Assembly: GCA_919902475.1 (NCBI GenBank)
Contig: CAKKRA010000191.1
Span: 1-9,372, forward strand
Direction of reading: 5' to 3'
Length of the DNA: 9,372 nucleotides
From: Nitrospiria bacterium
GTDB lineage: Bacteria > Nitrospirota > CAKKRA01 > 9FT-COMBO-42-15
Shown piece after piece: positions 1 to 7,704 of the stretch. The notes under the pieces were generated by a model that was not told the origin of the DNA, searched no databases, and saw only the letters and a program-made list of their open reading frames with translations. The stretch's first letter is position 1. Every line of letters starts with the position of its first letter. A program made the position numbers and the translations under genes.

Positions 1-1648
1 TATTTGACGCAGGATTATTAGCAGTACTCCTTGTTGGATGCGATTCATTTACAACAGTGCCGGTTGTCTGTCTCCTCAAATAGCTGTCATACTTAGTTGG
101 TATGAACGTATCATAAGTATCACCATGACACCTGAAACATACCTCAGAAATCTCCACCATATTTCTGTATGTCCCTGTAGCGCCGCTTACAGATATGCTT
201 TGCATGATAGTGCCATCAGCCCTTATACCCCTCATGCCTGCAAGCCTGTCTATCCCGCTCAACGATGCGCTGGTACTGCTCGTAACCCTATGCGGATTGT
301 GGCAGTCTGTGCATTCCACATGCTTATATACAGATGACGGCGCGCCAACCACGCCTACCAGCACCTTCTCATAGTCTGTCTGAGGATTATAACCTGTAGG
401 TATGGCCGTATCCGCAGGCTGCGACAGCGTAAATACAGGCACATGATTCCCTTGACTTGTAGTATCTGCAATAGGCATCCTTGACGTCTTGTTAAATTGC
501 GACCATATATCAGGCGGAGGCGCTGCATTATTATCCATTAAGCCATGAGGCGTAGATAGAGATGCAGATGCCCTTGAATGGCACCTGAAACATACATTTT
601 CTATTGCTGATGATGTTTTGCTCCCTGTTACAGAATTTCCTCCTGCTGTGTATGTAGCGGCATCTACAGCATCTCTTAAAAGTCTTTCAGCGCCCTGAAT
701 GGTGTGTGTATCATGGCAGGATAAACAGCCAACAGTAGTCATCTGCTTTCCTGAAAAATTGACATCTGATGAAGGAAGTCCAGAGGCATTAAATGTCTTT
801 GCTGCTATCTGATGAGATGAGCCTGTCCAGCCAGGCTTGTTATGGCAGTTCAGGCATATCTGTTTGGTTGTTGGCCCTGCGCCAAGCTGCCATTTGCTCA
901 TCCTTAGGAATTTCTCATAAGTTGTATGCGGATTGTGGCAGGATGTGCATTGAACATTGTTTCTTGCATCTGACATTCCTGAATATAAAAGGGTCTTGTT
1001 TGTTACAGGGTCTACTACAGTGGACGGGTCTGCGACCTCCTTATCTGCACTATATAGGTTCATGTCAAATATAAATGATATTGGATGGTCATTGCTAAGA
1101 TTAGCGCCGATAAGCCTTGTGTCTCCTGTGTATCTGCCTCCTCCAGCAGGCATTGTTCCGCCTGCGTCTGTGCCGGTAAGAGGAATAGGACTCTGTCCTG
1201 TTGAAGAATATCCGCCAGAGCCAGGCGCATTGTATACATCGCCTATTGCAAGTGTGCCGTCATGGCAGGATAAACACAGCTTGGAGTATCCTGTTGGCGC
1301 AGTCGGTTTTACATTTACCCTGTATGCCTCAAGTGTAGGAGACCAGACCTCATCATATAAAAAATAATTTGCAGAAGACAGCTTTCTATTCCAGAGAGGC
1401 GCCTTTACACCGCCCCCTAAGTCTTCCAAAGTGCTGCCATGAGGCGTGTGGCAGAAGACGCAGACCTCTGTCTGCGTAGGCGATTTAACAGTTCTTATGT
1501 CTGCGCCTGCATCTGCCGGCCAAAAGGATGAAAGATTGTGCTTGGTATACTTAATGTTTTCATCCCCTAAGTCGCCTCGGGCTGAAAAAACAGTTTCAGC
1601 ATTTAGAAATAGAATGACAACTGTAAAAAAAGATGCTGCATACTTCAT
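1..1648 (-). CDS. Exported multiheme c-type cytochrome, doubled-CXXCH type, partial (C-terminus off the left edge)
   Basis: I translated this frame by hand; it stays open from an ATG at 1648 to base 1, giving 549 residues with no stop. Residues 1-23 form a signal peptide (Lys2, then a hydrophobic FFTVVILFL core and a FSA cleavage region). Eight CXXCH heme sites start at residues 63, 125, 234, 265, 308, 353, 446 and 504 (CVFCH, CLSCH, CTSCH, CLNCH, CLSCH, CFRCH, CTDCH, CFRCH), several followed by NPH, TPH or DTH as in the doubled CXXCH family. It should be heme-loaded in the periplasm and carry electrons there or at the cell surface. An AGGTGG ribosome site lies 10 bases before the ATG, inside the end of the NHL gene, and only 18 bases separate the two genes, so they are probably one operon. 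More hemes may lie beyond the edge. The electron partner is not evident. Confidence 0.93.
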   Translation of the reverse strand, partial: MKYAASFFTVVILFLNAETVFSARGDLGDENIKYTKHNLSSFWPADAGADIRTVKSPTQTEVCVFCHTPHGSTLEDLGGGVKAPLWNRKLSSANYFLYDEVWSPTLEAYRVNVKPTAPTGYSKLCLSCHDGTLAIGDVYNAPGSGGYSSTGQSPIPLTGTDAGGTMPAGGGRYTGDTRLIGANLSNDHPISFIFDMNLYSADKEVADPSTVVDPVTNKTLLYSGMSDARNNVQCTSCHNPHTTYEKFLRMSKWQLGAGPTTKQICLNCHNKPGWTGSSHQIAAKTFNASGLPSSDVNFSGKQMTTVGCLSCHDTHTIQGAERLLRDAVDAATYTAGGNSVTGSKTSSAIENVCFRCHSRASASLSTPHGLMDNNAAPPPDIWSQFNKTSRMPIADTTSQGNHVPVFTLSQPADTAIPTGYNPQTDYEKVLVGVVGAPSSVYKHVECTDCHNPHRVTSSTSASLSGIDRLAGMRGIRADGTIMQSISVSGATGTYRNMVEISEVCFRCHGDTYDTFIPTKYDSYLRRQTTGTVVNESHPTRSTANNPASN

Positions 1649-1666
1649 AAAACAAAGACCACCTTT

Positions 1667-2686
1667 CTATTGAACCTTTCCTTTTAAATACTTAAACACC
1701 TGCACCCTGTTGTTGTACGAGTCTGCCAAATATATCTTATCTTCTTTGTCAATATAAAGTCCTGCTGGAAGCCACATCTTGCCATCCTCAGAGCCGCCTC
1801 CTCCAAAGACCAGCAGAAGCTCGCCCTTTTGATTAAATATCTGCACAACGTCATACATTGCATCTGCAACATAGACATGTCCTTCGCTGTCTACTGCAAT
1901 GCCCTTTGGTTTTGAGAATTCCCCTATCCTGTTGCCGACCTTGCCAAATTTACCAATGAATTTTCCTTCCTTATTAAATATCTGGACCCTGAAATTTAGG
2001 GTGTCGCATATATAGATATTTCCATCCTTATCTATAGCAATATTCGTTGGGAAATTAAACTCGCCGTCCTTCTTGCCCCTCTGGCCGAATTCAAATATGG
2101 GTTTCCCTTCAAGCGAGAATACTCTTGCCTTATTAGCAGCCGTATCTACCACATATAAATAATTATTAACATGGTTTATGGCAATGCCAACAGGCCTTGT
2201 AAGAATCCCTTCTCCTCCAATCTCCTTCTGCATCTTGCCTTTCTGGTCAAAGACAAATATCTTTCCAATAATGGAATCTGAGACATATATATATCCCTTA
2301 TTGTCAACAACTACGCCGATCGGAGACCTTAAAGGCATATTCCTGCTTATGCTGTCAATAAAACTGTATTTCTTCTTATTTGTATCAAAGATATGCACCC
2401 TGCGGCTGCTGCTGTCTGTGATATATATCTTCTCCTCTGCTGAAAAAACTCCATATGGCTTTACAACACGGTTCTCAACATCCTCACCAATAACAAACTC
2501 CCATATCTTTCTAAAAAAAGATTTTTTTATCTTTAAGTCCTCGGGTGTTGAAAAGGACTGGACAAAGGCTATCTTTGCCTCTTCTGGCGGCGGCGGCCAG
2601 ACAAGCTCTGCAGAATAAATGGTCATCGGAATTGACAGGAGGATTAATATGGCAGCTATGAAGAGACAATTTTTGGCACTTTTCAC
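1667..2686 (-). CDS. Secreted six-blade NHL-repeat beta-propeller protein
   Basis: 339 residues. The N-terminus (1-26) is a signal peptide ending near IYSA, followed by a Pro-rich WPPPP stretch. There is no lipobox cysteine, so it should be free in the periplasm or exported. Six NHL repeats are visible at about residues 75-102, 120-147, 164-191, 211-238, 258-285 and 305-332, each with the PxG(I/V).(V/I)D...(I/V)Y(V/I).D....(R/V)(V/I)..F pattern, enough for one closed six-blade propeller. The start is GTG, chosen because AAGGAG sits 7 bases upstream. NHL propellers are usually binding or scaffold surfaces, not enzymes; no catalytic residues stand out. It is followed after 18 bases by the multiheme cytochrome and has its own promoter, so I infer a role in holding or assembling that cytochrome. 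A paralogue lies at the right edge of the window. Confidence 0.92.
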   Translation of the reverse strand: MKSAKNCLFIAAILILLSIPMTIYSAELVWPPPPEEAKIAFVQSFSTPEDLKIKKSFFRKIWEFVIGEDVENRVVKPYGVFSAEEKIYITDSSSRRVHIFDTNKKKYSFIDSISRNMPLRSPIGVVVDNKGYIYVSDSIIGKIFVFDQKGKMQKEIGGEGILTRPVGIAINHVNNYLYVVDTAANKARVFSLEGKPIFEFGQRGKKDGEFNFPTNIAIDKDGNIYICDTLNFRVQIFNKEGKFIGKFGKVGNRIGEFSKPKGIAVDSEGHVYVADAMYDVVQIFNQKGELLLVFGGGGSEDGKMWLPAGLYIDKEDKIYLADSYNNRVQVFKYLKGKVQ

Positions 2687-2693
2687 TTTATAT

Positions 2694-2699
2694 CTCCTT
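2694..2699 (-). promoter_or_regulatory. Ribosome binding site fixing a GTG start
   Basis: AAGGAG on the minus strand, 7 bases before the GTG at 2686-2684. The first in-frame ATG would be codon 21, which would remove most of the signal peptide, so the GTG start is favoured. Confidence 0.8.
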
Positions 2700-2726
2700 G
2701 TTTTTATTAAAAAAGATTATTATTTA

Positions 2727-2754
2727 AGTATATCAAATACAACCCTAAAGTCAA
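2727..2754 (-). promoter_or_regulatory. Sigma70-type promoter for the NHL-cytochrome operon
   Basis: On the minus strand TTGACT (2754-2749) and TATACT (2732-2727) are separated by 16 bases, close to the consensus at both boxes. The predicted transcript start near 2720 gives a leader of about 33 bases before the GTG. It lies in the 97-base gap after the beta-barrel gene. Just upstream, AGTGG and CCACT arms could form a small hairpin without a T run, so a complete transcriptional break from the barrel gene is not shown. Confidence 0.65.
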
Positions 2755-2783
2755 GTGGGGGGTGGCAGACCACTGTACCTGCT

Positions 2784-4616
2784 CTAAAACACTCTTGTTA
2801 CCTTAAAAAAAGCCATATTCTTTGTTGTCTCCATAGCCCCTTGTGTTTCCAAAGAGTAACTATATTCAGCTGATAGCAGCAGCTTTCTTATCCTGTAATC
2901 AAGCCTTGCCTCTCCTAACAGGATGTTTTTCGTAGGATTTAATGAGTACCTTATCCACTCCTCTCTTATCTTTACTGTTGCAAACAGATTGCTTATTGGG
3001 AAAAATACAATCCTTCCTTCAGTATACAGTGTTTCAGTGTCATTAGAAGCGGGATTAGAATAGTTATAAAGGCTATACCCGCCTGAGAAAAAGAGTCCCC
3101 TCCAGATATTGTAATCAAGCCTTGATTCAAAGATAATTAATTCATTTTCCGTCCATGGTTCATTATTCTTTCTTTGCAAAAGATGGTCATATTCAAAGTT
3201 CGCTATAGCAGCAAGTCCCCTTATATAATAGCTCGCTAATCCAAGTTTGTATCTATGCTCATCCCTGTCATCTGCATCTGCCCTGCTTTCTCTCCTTGAT
3301 AAAAACTGGTAGTCAGTTGTAATAAGCGCTATACTTAAATTATATGCAATTCCTGCACCAGCGGTGTGGGTTGTATTAAAGCCATCTTCACCAGGCTCAA
3401 CATCAACAAGCCCATAATCAAACCTGTAGGATGAATTAAATGTTAAATTTTTATATGGCAGGGTATATGAATAACCTGCCCCATAATTCTGTGAACTGCT
3501 GCTTAAGATATTGGTTTCCGATGTGCTTCTATTTTCTAAATAAGCAGCATCTCCCATAAGATTGAGACCCACTATTGGCCTGCCGAGTATATTTAAATTT
3601 ATCTGATGATTGTCTACATCCGTTGATGAAATTGATTTTGAATAATAATAGCCGAGTCTGGTATCAAACCTTGGGTCAGGATGAAAATAAAGCGTTGTGG
3701 ATGAAAGGTGCCTGGTTGATGTTGTTCCGCGCAATACACCTGCAGAGTAGCTTTCATCATCAGTGTAGTAAAAGTTATAATCAGTGGTAAGGTCTAAATA
3801 TACTGTTGGATGAAAGTAAAATCCAATTCCTGCATTAATGTTATCCTTGTCTCCTCTACTACTTGTGGTAGTGGTTGTTGTTGTATCATAACTGCCAAAG
3901 GTGCGGAGGTGCAATATCCTTGTGAGCTGGCTGCCATAGTTCATGTCAACCCCATGCATGTCGCTTGTACTGTTGCCTATTTTATCCAGCAAATTTTCAT
4001 ATCTGTATCTTGCAAAAAAGACGCTTGCAGAGGTTACCTTGTTTAGTTCAAGGGATGCCTCCTTTTTCACCTCATCCTTTTTTTGCTGAAGATCATCGCT
4101 AACAGTCTCTGTCTGCTCCATCAAGAGCCGTATTGTTGGAAGGCTTCTTAACATTAAAGACCATCTTAAGCCGTAGCCTGTTGTTGTGGTTTTTCTTGAA
4201 GCGAATATTGAGCTGTCTGTATCAGATTCAAATCTATTCGTATAAAGGGTTAATGGGAAAAAGCGTTGTGGAAAGAAGGTTGTTGCTATGTTGTACCCGT
4301 AGTCCTTTGTGTTGCTATCTGCATTATTTAATTCATCCCATGTATGAGTAAAGGTTGTACCAATGGAGAATATTGCAATCCTGGGGTCAAATATAGGCCC
4401 GCTGAGATTTAGAAAATACCTCTGCTGAAAGGTCTTTTGTTCGGTCTTTGTTTCATAGTCGCCTGCTTTCCCTTTCTCAATCCTGTCCCTGAAGCTTAGC
4501 TCAATCATCCCAGACCATGAAAATCCCTGAGCATAAGATTTTTTTAAAGGAAACAGGACAAATATTATTATAATTACAATTACAATTTTTTTAGTCTTTT
4601 TTATCAGATGGAACAT
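2784..4616 (-). CDS. Outer-membrane beta-barrel protein, putative porin of a cytochrome conduit
   Basis: 610 residues. A basic N-terminus (KKTKK) and a run of Ile/Val/Phe (11-21) ending near SYAQ at 30 form a signal peptide. The rest alternates polar and hydrophobic residues with many Tyr and Trp in short strands such as FDTRLGYYY and YKLGLASYY, separated by charged or Ser/Thr-rich loops, and the chain ends in KVTRVF with a terminal Phe, the usual signal for insertion by the BAM complex. By eye there is room for roughly 20 or more strands. A loop at 245-251 holds seven threonines in mixed codons. No heme motif is present. The start overlaps the isomerase gene by 26 bases; only a weak AGAGATAAAG is seen before the ATG, which suggests translational coupling. 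Porins of this size beside multiheme cytochromes can sheath electron conduits, but the sequence alone does not prove this; a substrate channel or adhesin remains possible. Confidence 0.85.
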   Translation of the reverse strand: MFHLIKKTKKIVIVIIIIFVLFPLKKSYAQGFSWSGMIELSFRDRIEKGKAGDYETKTEQKTFQQRYFLNLSGPIFDPRIAIFSIGTTFTHTWDELNNADSNTKDYGYNIATTFFPQRFFPLTLYTNRFESDTDSSIFASRKTTTTGYGLRWSLMLRSLPTIRLLMEQTETVSDDLQQKKDEVKKEASLELNKVTSASVFFARYRYENLLDKIGNSTSDMHGVDMNYGSQLTRILHLRTFGSYDTTTTTTTSSRGDKDNINAGIGFYFHPTVYLDLTTDYNFYYTDDESYSAGVLRGTTSTRHLSSTTLYFHPDPRFDTRLGYYYSKSISSTDVDNHQINLNILGRPIVGLNLMGDAAYLENRSTSETNILSSSSQNYGAGYSYTLPYKNLTFNSSYRFDYGLVDVEPGEDGFNTTHTAGAGIAYNLSIALITTDYQFLSRRESRADADDRDEHRYKLGLASYYIRGLAAIANFEYDHLLQRKNNEPWTENELIIFESRLDYNIWRGLFFSGGYSLYNYSNPASNDTETLYTEGRIVFFPISNLFATVKIREEWIRYSLNPTKNILLGEARLDYRIRKLLLSAEYSYSLETQGAMETTKNMAFFKVTRVF

Positions 4617-5622
4617 AATACTTTATCTCTGCCTTTTCGCGTAATCCTTTAATCCAATCCTTTTTCTTCTCCTCCATGGCAACAGATTCAAGGTCTTTTT
4701 TTAGTTTTTCTTTTATCTTTGAAAATTGTGTATTTTGCGGCGGTTTTCTCTCTTCTAACTTGATTATATGATAGCCGTATATGGTCTGCAGCACATCGCT
4801 TATTTCTCCGACCTTCAAAGAGTATGCAATATCCTCTACATAAGGCTCCAGCCTTCCCTTGTGTATAAAGCCCATGTCCCCGCCCTTTTCCCTGCTCGGA
4901 TCACTGGAAAATTCCTTTGCAAGCTTGGCAAAGTCCTTTCCTGCCTTTAGTTCTGATAGTATCTCTTCTGCCTTATTTTTACCCTTTTCCCATTCCTCTT
5001 TAGAGGCAAAGGCAGGTATCTTTATCAATATCTGCCTTAACCTTATCTTTTCAGGCTCTTTAAACTTTTCTCTGTTTTTTTCAAAATAGTCCTTGACCTC
5101 TTTGCTGCTAAGCGTAATCGGCTTGCCAAACAGTTTTTCATTAATCTTCTTTATTGACAGCTCTTTTTCAATCAGCTTTTTATATTTATTAAGGTCAAGG
5201 TTATTTGCAGCTAATGATTTATTGAATAATTCTTCAGAAGGGAATCCTTTTTTTACCTCATTCAGGCGGTTATTAATATCTTTTTCTGAGATTGTGACGC
5301 CGGTTTTCTTTGCCTCCTGATATGCAAGCTCTTCTATTATTAACTGGTCTAATGCCCTTTCCATCATCTCTTGTTTTTTCTCATCGCTAATCTGGGTATG
5401 ATAAGCAGACTCTCTTGAGACTAACTGGACGCGTATCTGAACCTGTTTTAATGTTATTGGAGCGCTGTTTGCAGTTGCTACTATTTTTTTTGAGGCGTCT
5501 TCAGCGGCTACGCTTTCGGGCTGAGTAGAGGCAGAATCTGTTTTTTCTGCATAAAGCGGTGTGGATAATACGGCTAAAAGAGACAAAAAGACAGGTATTA
5601 CAAAGAGCGTTCCCTTCTTCAT
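4591..5622 (-). CDS. Periplasmic SurA/PpiC-type peptidyl-prolyl cis-trans isomerase
   Basis: 343 residues. Signal peptide 1-25 (MKKG, hydrophobic core, cleavage near LYA). Residues about 46-165 form the alpha-helical SurA-like chaperone region. Residues about 191-291 are a parvulin rotamase domain, recognised by IRLRQILI at the start, FSSDPS, GGDMGF at 247-252 and YGYHIIKLEE at the end. The C-terminal 50 residues are a charged helix that packs with the N-terminal region in this family. It has one parvulin domain, where E. coli SurA has two. The family helps unfolded outer-membrane proteins cross the periplasm and isomerises X-Pro bonds. The downstream, overlapping gene is a beta-barrel protein, so it is probably a dedicated chaperone for that barrel or for the cytochromes. 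A promoter lies just upstream and a purine-rich AAAGGGGGG precedes the ATG. Confidence 0.93.
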   Translation of the reverse strand: MKKGTLFVIPVFLSLLAVLSTPLYAEKTDSASTQPESVAAEDASKKIVATANSAPITLKQVQIRVQLVSRESAYHTQISDEKKQEMMERALDQLIIEELAYQEAKKTGVTISEKDINNRLNEVKKGFPSEELFNKSLAANNLDLNKYKKLIEKELSIKKINEKLFGKPITLSSKEVKDYFEKNREKFKEPEKIRLRQILIKIPAFASKEEWEKGKNKAEEILSELKAGKDFAKLAKEFSSDPSREKGGDMGFIHKGRLEPYVEDIAYSLKVGEISDVLQTIYGYHIIKLEERKPPQNTQFSKIKEKLKKDLESVAMEEKKKDWIKGLREKAEIKYYVPSDKKD

Positions 5623-5646
5623 ATTCCCCCCTTTGAATGAGAATTT

Positions 5647-5675
5647 AACATAGCATAACAGCAGCCCTAAATCAA
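5647..5675 (-). promoter_or_regulatory. Promoter for the isomerase/beta-barrel genes
   Basis: TTGATT (5675-5670) and TATGTT (5652-5647) on the minus strand are 17 bases apart, and the -10 box is preceded by TGC, an extended -10 feature. The expected transcript start is near 5640, about 18 bases before the ATG at 5622. Confidence 0.6.
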
Positions 5676-5689
5676 GAAAAAATCAAGAA
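5668..5689 (-). repeat. Tandem 11-base repeat overlapping the -35 box
   Basis: Two adjacent units, TTCTTGATTTT and TTCTTGATTTA, read on the minus strand. The second contains the TTGATT used as the -35 box. It could be a binding site for a regulator or just an AT-rich duplication. Confidence 0.6.
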
Positions 5690-5693
5690 TTTT

Positions 5694-7628
5694 TTAAAAT
5701 TTGCGGTATCTTGCGCCCTTATTAAAGATATCAATAGATTCGTCTATTTTACCCATTTCTTTATAAACCTGCGAAAGCTGTGTATACGGCTCAGGAAGAT
5801 TCGGTCTTAAGAATATTGTCTTCTTAAAATATTCCTCTGCAAGGGTCAAGCTTCCCATTTTTTTGTGTATAAGTCCGATATTGTAAGGAATCATATAATC
5901 AGGATATAATTCATAGGCCTTTGCATATTCCTTAAGGCTTTCAGAATAGTTTGTTAGATGATAATTCGCAACGCCCAGAAAAAGATGGAGTTCATCATTC
6001 AAAGGATCCCAGCCCACTCCTTTTTTTGCTGACACTGCTGCTTCTTTCCATTTTTCAGCCTGCATGAGATGCCATGCATCTCTGTGTATCTTTGACCCTA
6101 CTAAAGGGCGGAGGCTTGACCAGATAAAGAACAAAGATATAGCTAAAGAAATTATAATGATAAAATAAGATAACCTCTGGGAAATGGGAAGCGACATTCT
6201 GGCTTCTGACTCCTGACTCCTGACTTCTTGCTTATTTTGTATTACCATAACAAACCCGAGATACAGCCAATACAGCATTGCATTCGGAACCAAATTTAAA
6301 GGAAATTCTACAAGACCGTGAATTATGATGGCAGCCGCGCCTGCCATTATCCCGATAACCATCATCTTTTCTCTAAGATGCGCCTCATCAGCAGGGATTT
6401 GATTGATTAACCCAATGCAGCTTTTAAAGAATACTATGTTTATCCATAAAAACAGCAATACGCCAATAATCCCTTGCTCTGCTGTTATTTCTAAGAATTG
6501 GTTGTGCGGGGATTCTGCAGAGCCAAGATATGGGATATATTCAGGATGCTTATTTAAAAAGCCTCCCTGATAGTTCTGATAATTTAGCCTGAAGGTATTT
6601 ACACCAATGCCAATTACTGGGTGCTCTTTAATCATATTGAAGGTTGTAAACCACATCAATTCCCTGCCCTTAAATGTTATATTAGACAGTGTGAGGGATG
6701 ATAATTCAGCGAGTATTGGATTTGATTCTGCCGGCAGGATAAGGCTTATCCCTGTGATAATTGCTATTACAGCTAAAAATATTATTCCAGAGACCTTGAG
6801 ATATTTTTTAAAAGCCCTGCCCTTGATATTTATCTTGATAACAAATATCAATAATAAACCAGTAGATATAATAACCCCAAGCCATGCAGCCTTTGTCCGG
6901 GATATTAAGATACAGAATAGAATAATTAAGGCTGAGATTATATTCACAAGTCTTTTTTTACTGTCATTAAGATTATGCCATAGGTTAATTAATGTAAGCG
7001 GGAATACTGCGGCTAAAAAACTGCTCATAAAATTTGGATTTCCAAAGGTTGAATATATATCTGTCTTGTCAGGAAGCCTTGAAGGGATTTTCCATTTTAT
7101 GCCATGCTCATAATTAAGTCCAAAGAATTGCAGGATGCCTATTATTGCGCTTATAGTGCTGACAATTATAAGGACATTAATAATTTTTTCAATCATCATT
7201 TCCCTTTTCATCTCCCCTCCCCTTGTGGGAGGGGATAAAGGGGAGGGGGGGTCTGCATGGGAAATAAGATATATTGTTAAAAAAAATAGCGCTATCTGCG
7301 GCAGGAAGAGTGAATAATACCGCAGGCTCACCTGAATATTCATTGAATTAAAAAGTGATAAAAGACTCCAGAATACAAAAAGCAGGACAGGGACAACAAG
7401 CGGATTCTTTTGAAAAGAGGATTCCCCTCTCCTGATCGTATGTATAACAGCATATAAAAAAATAAGCGCAGCTAAAAGCTGAAAAACAAATCTTTTAGGC
7501 AGATAAAAGGATTCATAAAATAGCGGCTTGTTGATAAGCCATGAATAATCAAAAAAAAGAGGGACTGCTATTATAAGCGCATAAAACAAGTAAAGGGTTG
7601 TTTTGTTTTTGGCATCTGAATTTTGCAT
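5694..7628 (-). CDS. O-antigen ligase/Wzy-family membrane protein with C-terminal TPR repeats
   Basis: 644 residues. Around a dozen hydrophobic segments span residues 12-510. The Wzy_C-type signatures are SRTKAAWLG at 243-251 and PHNQFLE at 374-380, with the conserved His375 in the large external loop between transmembrane segments. After a last segment (488-503), residues about 517-640 hold TPR-like helices (ANYHLTNYSESLKEYAKAYE; GLIHKKMGSLTLAEEYFKK; VYKEMGKIDESIDIF). The family joins undecaprenyl-linked glycans to lipid A, polymers or proteins at the periplasmic face; the acceptor cannot be read here. An in-frame stop four codons upstream fixes the ATG, but the Shine-Dalgarno is poor and a strong terminator ends 28 bases before it. 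Two pieces of repeat DNA are carried in frame: residues 126-140 (PPSPLSPPTRGGE) and 467-477 (QEVRSQESEAR), both in loops. Confidence 0.9.
   Translation of the reverse strand: MQNSDAKNKTTLYLFYALIIAVPLFFDYSWLINKPLFYESFYLPKRFVFQLLAALIFLYAVIHTIRRGESSFQKNPLVVPVLLFVFWSLLSLFNSMNIQVSLRYYSLFLPQIALFFLTIYLISHADPPSPLSPPTRGGEMKREMMIEKIINVLIIVSTISAIIGILQFFGLNYEHGIKWKIPSRLPDKTDIYSTFGNPNFMSSFLAAVFPLTLINLWHNLNDSKKRLVNIISALIILFCILISRTKAAWLGVIISTGLLLIFVIKINIKGRAFKKYLKVSGIIFLAVIAIITGISLILPAESNPILAELSSLTLSNITFKGRELMWFTTFNMIKEHPVIGIGVNTFRLNYQNYQGGFLNKHPEYIPYLGSAESPHNQFLEITAEQGIIGVLLFLWINIVFFKSCIGLINQIPADEAHLREKMMVIGIMAGAAAIIIHGLVEFPLNLVPNAMLYWLYLGFVMVIQNKQEVRSQESEARMSLPISQRLSYFIIIISLAISLFFIWSSLRPLVGSKIHRDAWHLMQAEKWKEAAVSAKKGVGWDPLNDELHLFLGVANYHLTNYSESLKEYAKAYELYPDYMIPYNIGLIHKKMGSLTLAEEYFKKTIFLRPNLPEPYTQLSQVYKEMGKIDESIDIFNKGARYRKF
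6199..6226. repeat. Tandem 7-base repeat inside the ligase gene
   Basis: Four 7-base units on the plus strand, CTGGCTT, CTGACTC, CTGACTC and CTGACTT. Because 7 is not a multiple of 3 the encoded peptide cycles frame, giving QEVRSQESEAR at residues 467-477. It sits between the hydrophobic segment ending near 463 and the next starting near 488. Confidence 0.85.
7214..7248. repeat. GC-rich palindromic element inside the ligase gene
   Basis: Perfect 11-base arms, CCCCTCCCCTT (7214-7224) and AAGGGGAGGGG (7238-7248), enclose a 13-base spacer. The composition is sharply unlike the AT-rich gene around it. It encodes most of the Pro/Gly-rich loop at residues 126-140. Elements of this kind are usually dispersed intergenic palindromes; this copy is in frame and leaves the gene open. 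Confidence 0.85.
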
Positions 7629-7656
7629 AGATTGGTTTTATCATCCCTATCTACAT

Positions 7657-7704
7657 AAAAAATAAGCCGAGTAAATCTTTCATTTACTCGGCTTACAGTT
7701 TTTT
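7657..7704. terminator. Bidirectional rho-independent terminator
   Basis: A perfect 14-base stem, TAAGCCGAGTAAAT (7663-7676) with its complement at 7682-7695, closes a 5-base loop. On the minus strand the hairpin is followed at once by six T (complement of 7657-7662), which ends the tetraheme cytochrome transcript. On the plus strand a run of six T (7699-7704) follows, though no plus-strand gene is visible. Confidence 0.9.

Noticed and set aside
38..1673. Several plus-strand open frames of 75-136 codons in the first 1.7 kb
   Set aside because: They lie opposite the cytochrome frame, which has a signal peptide, eight heme motifs and a ribosome site; the plus-strand products show no family features.
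3858..3888. Unstable trinucleotide repeat behind the polythreonine loop of the barrel
   Set aside because: The seven threonine codons are mixed (ACA, ACC, ACT), so it is not a clean slippage tract.
6199..6226. CRISPR-like array
   Set aside because: Units are 7 bases with no spacers; it is a simple tandem repeat.
6607..7113. A 168-codon plus-strand open frame
   Set aside because: It is antisense to the membrane segments of the ligase; hydrophobic look comes from the opposite strand's codon pattern.
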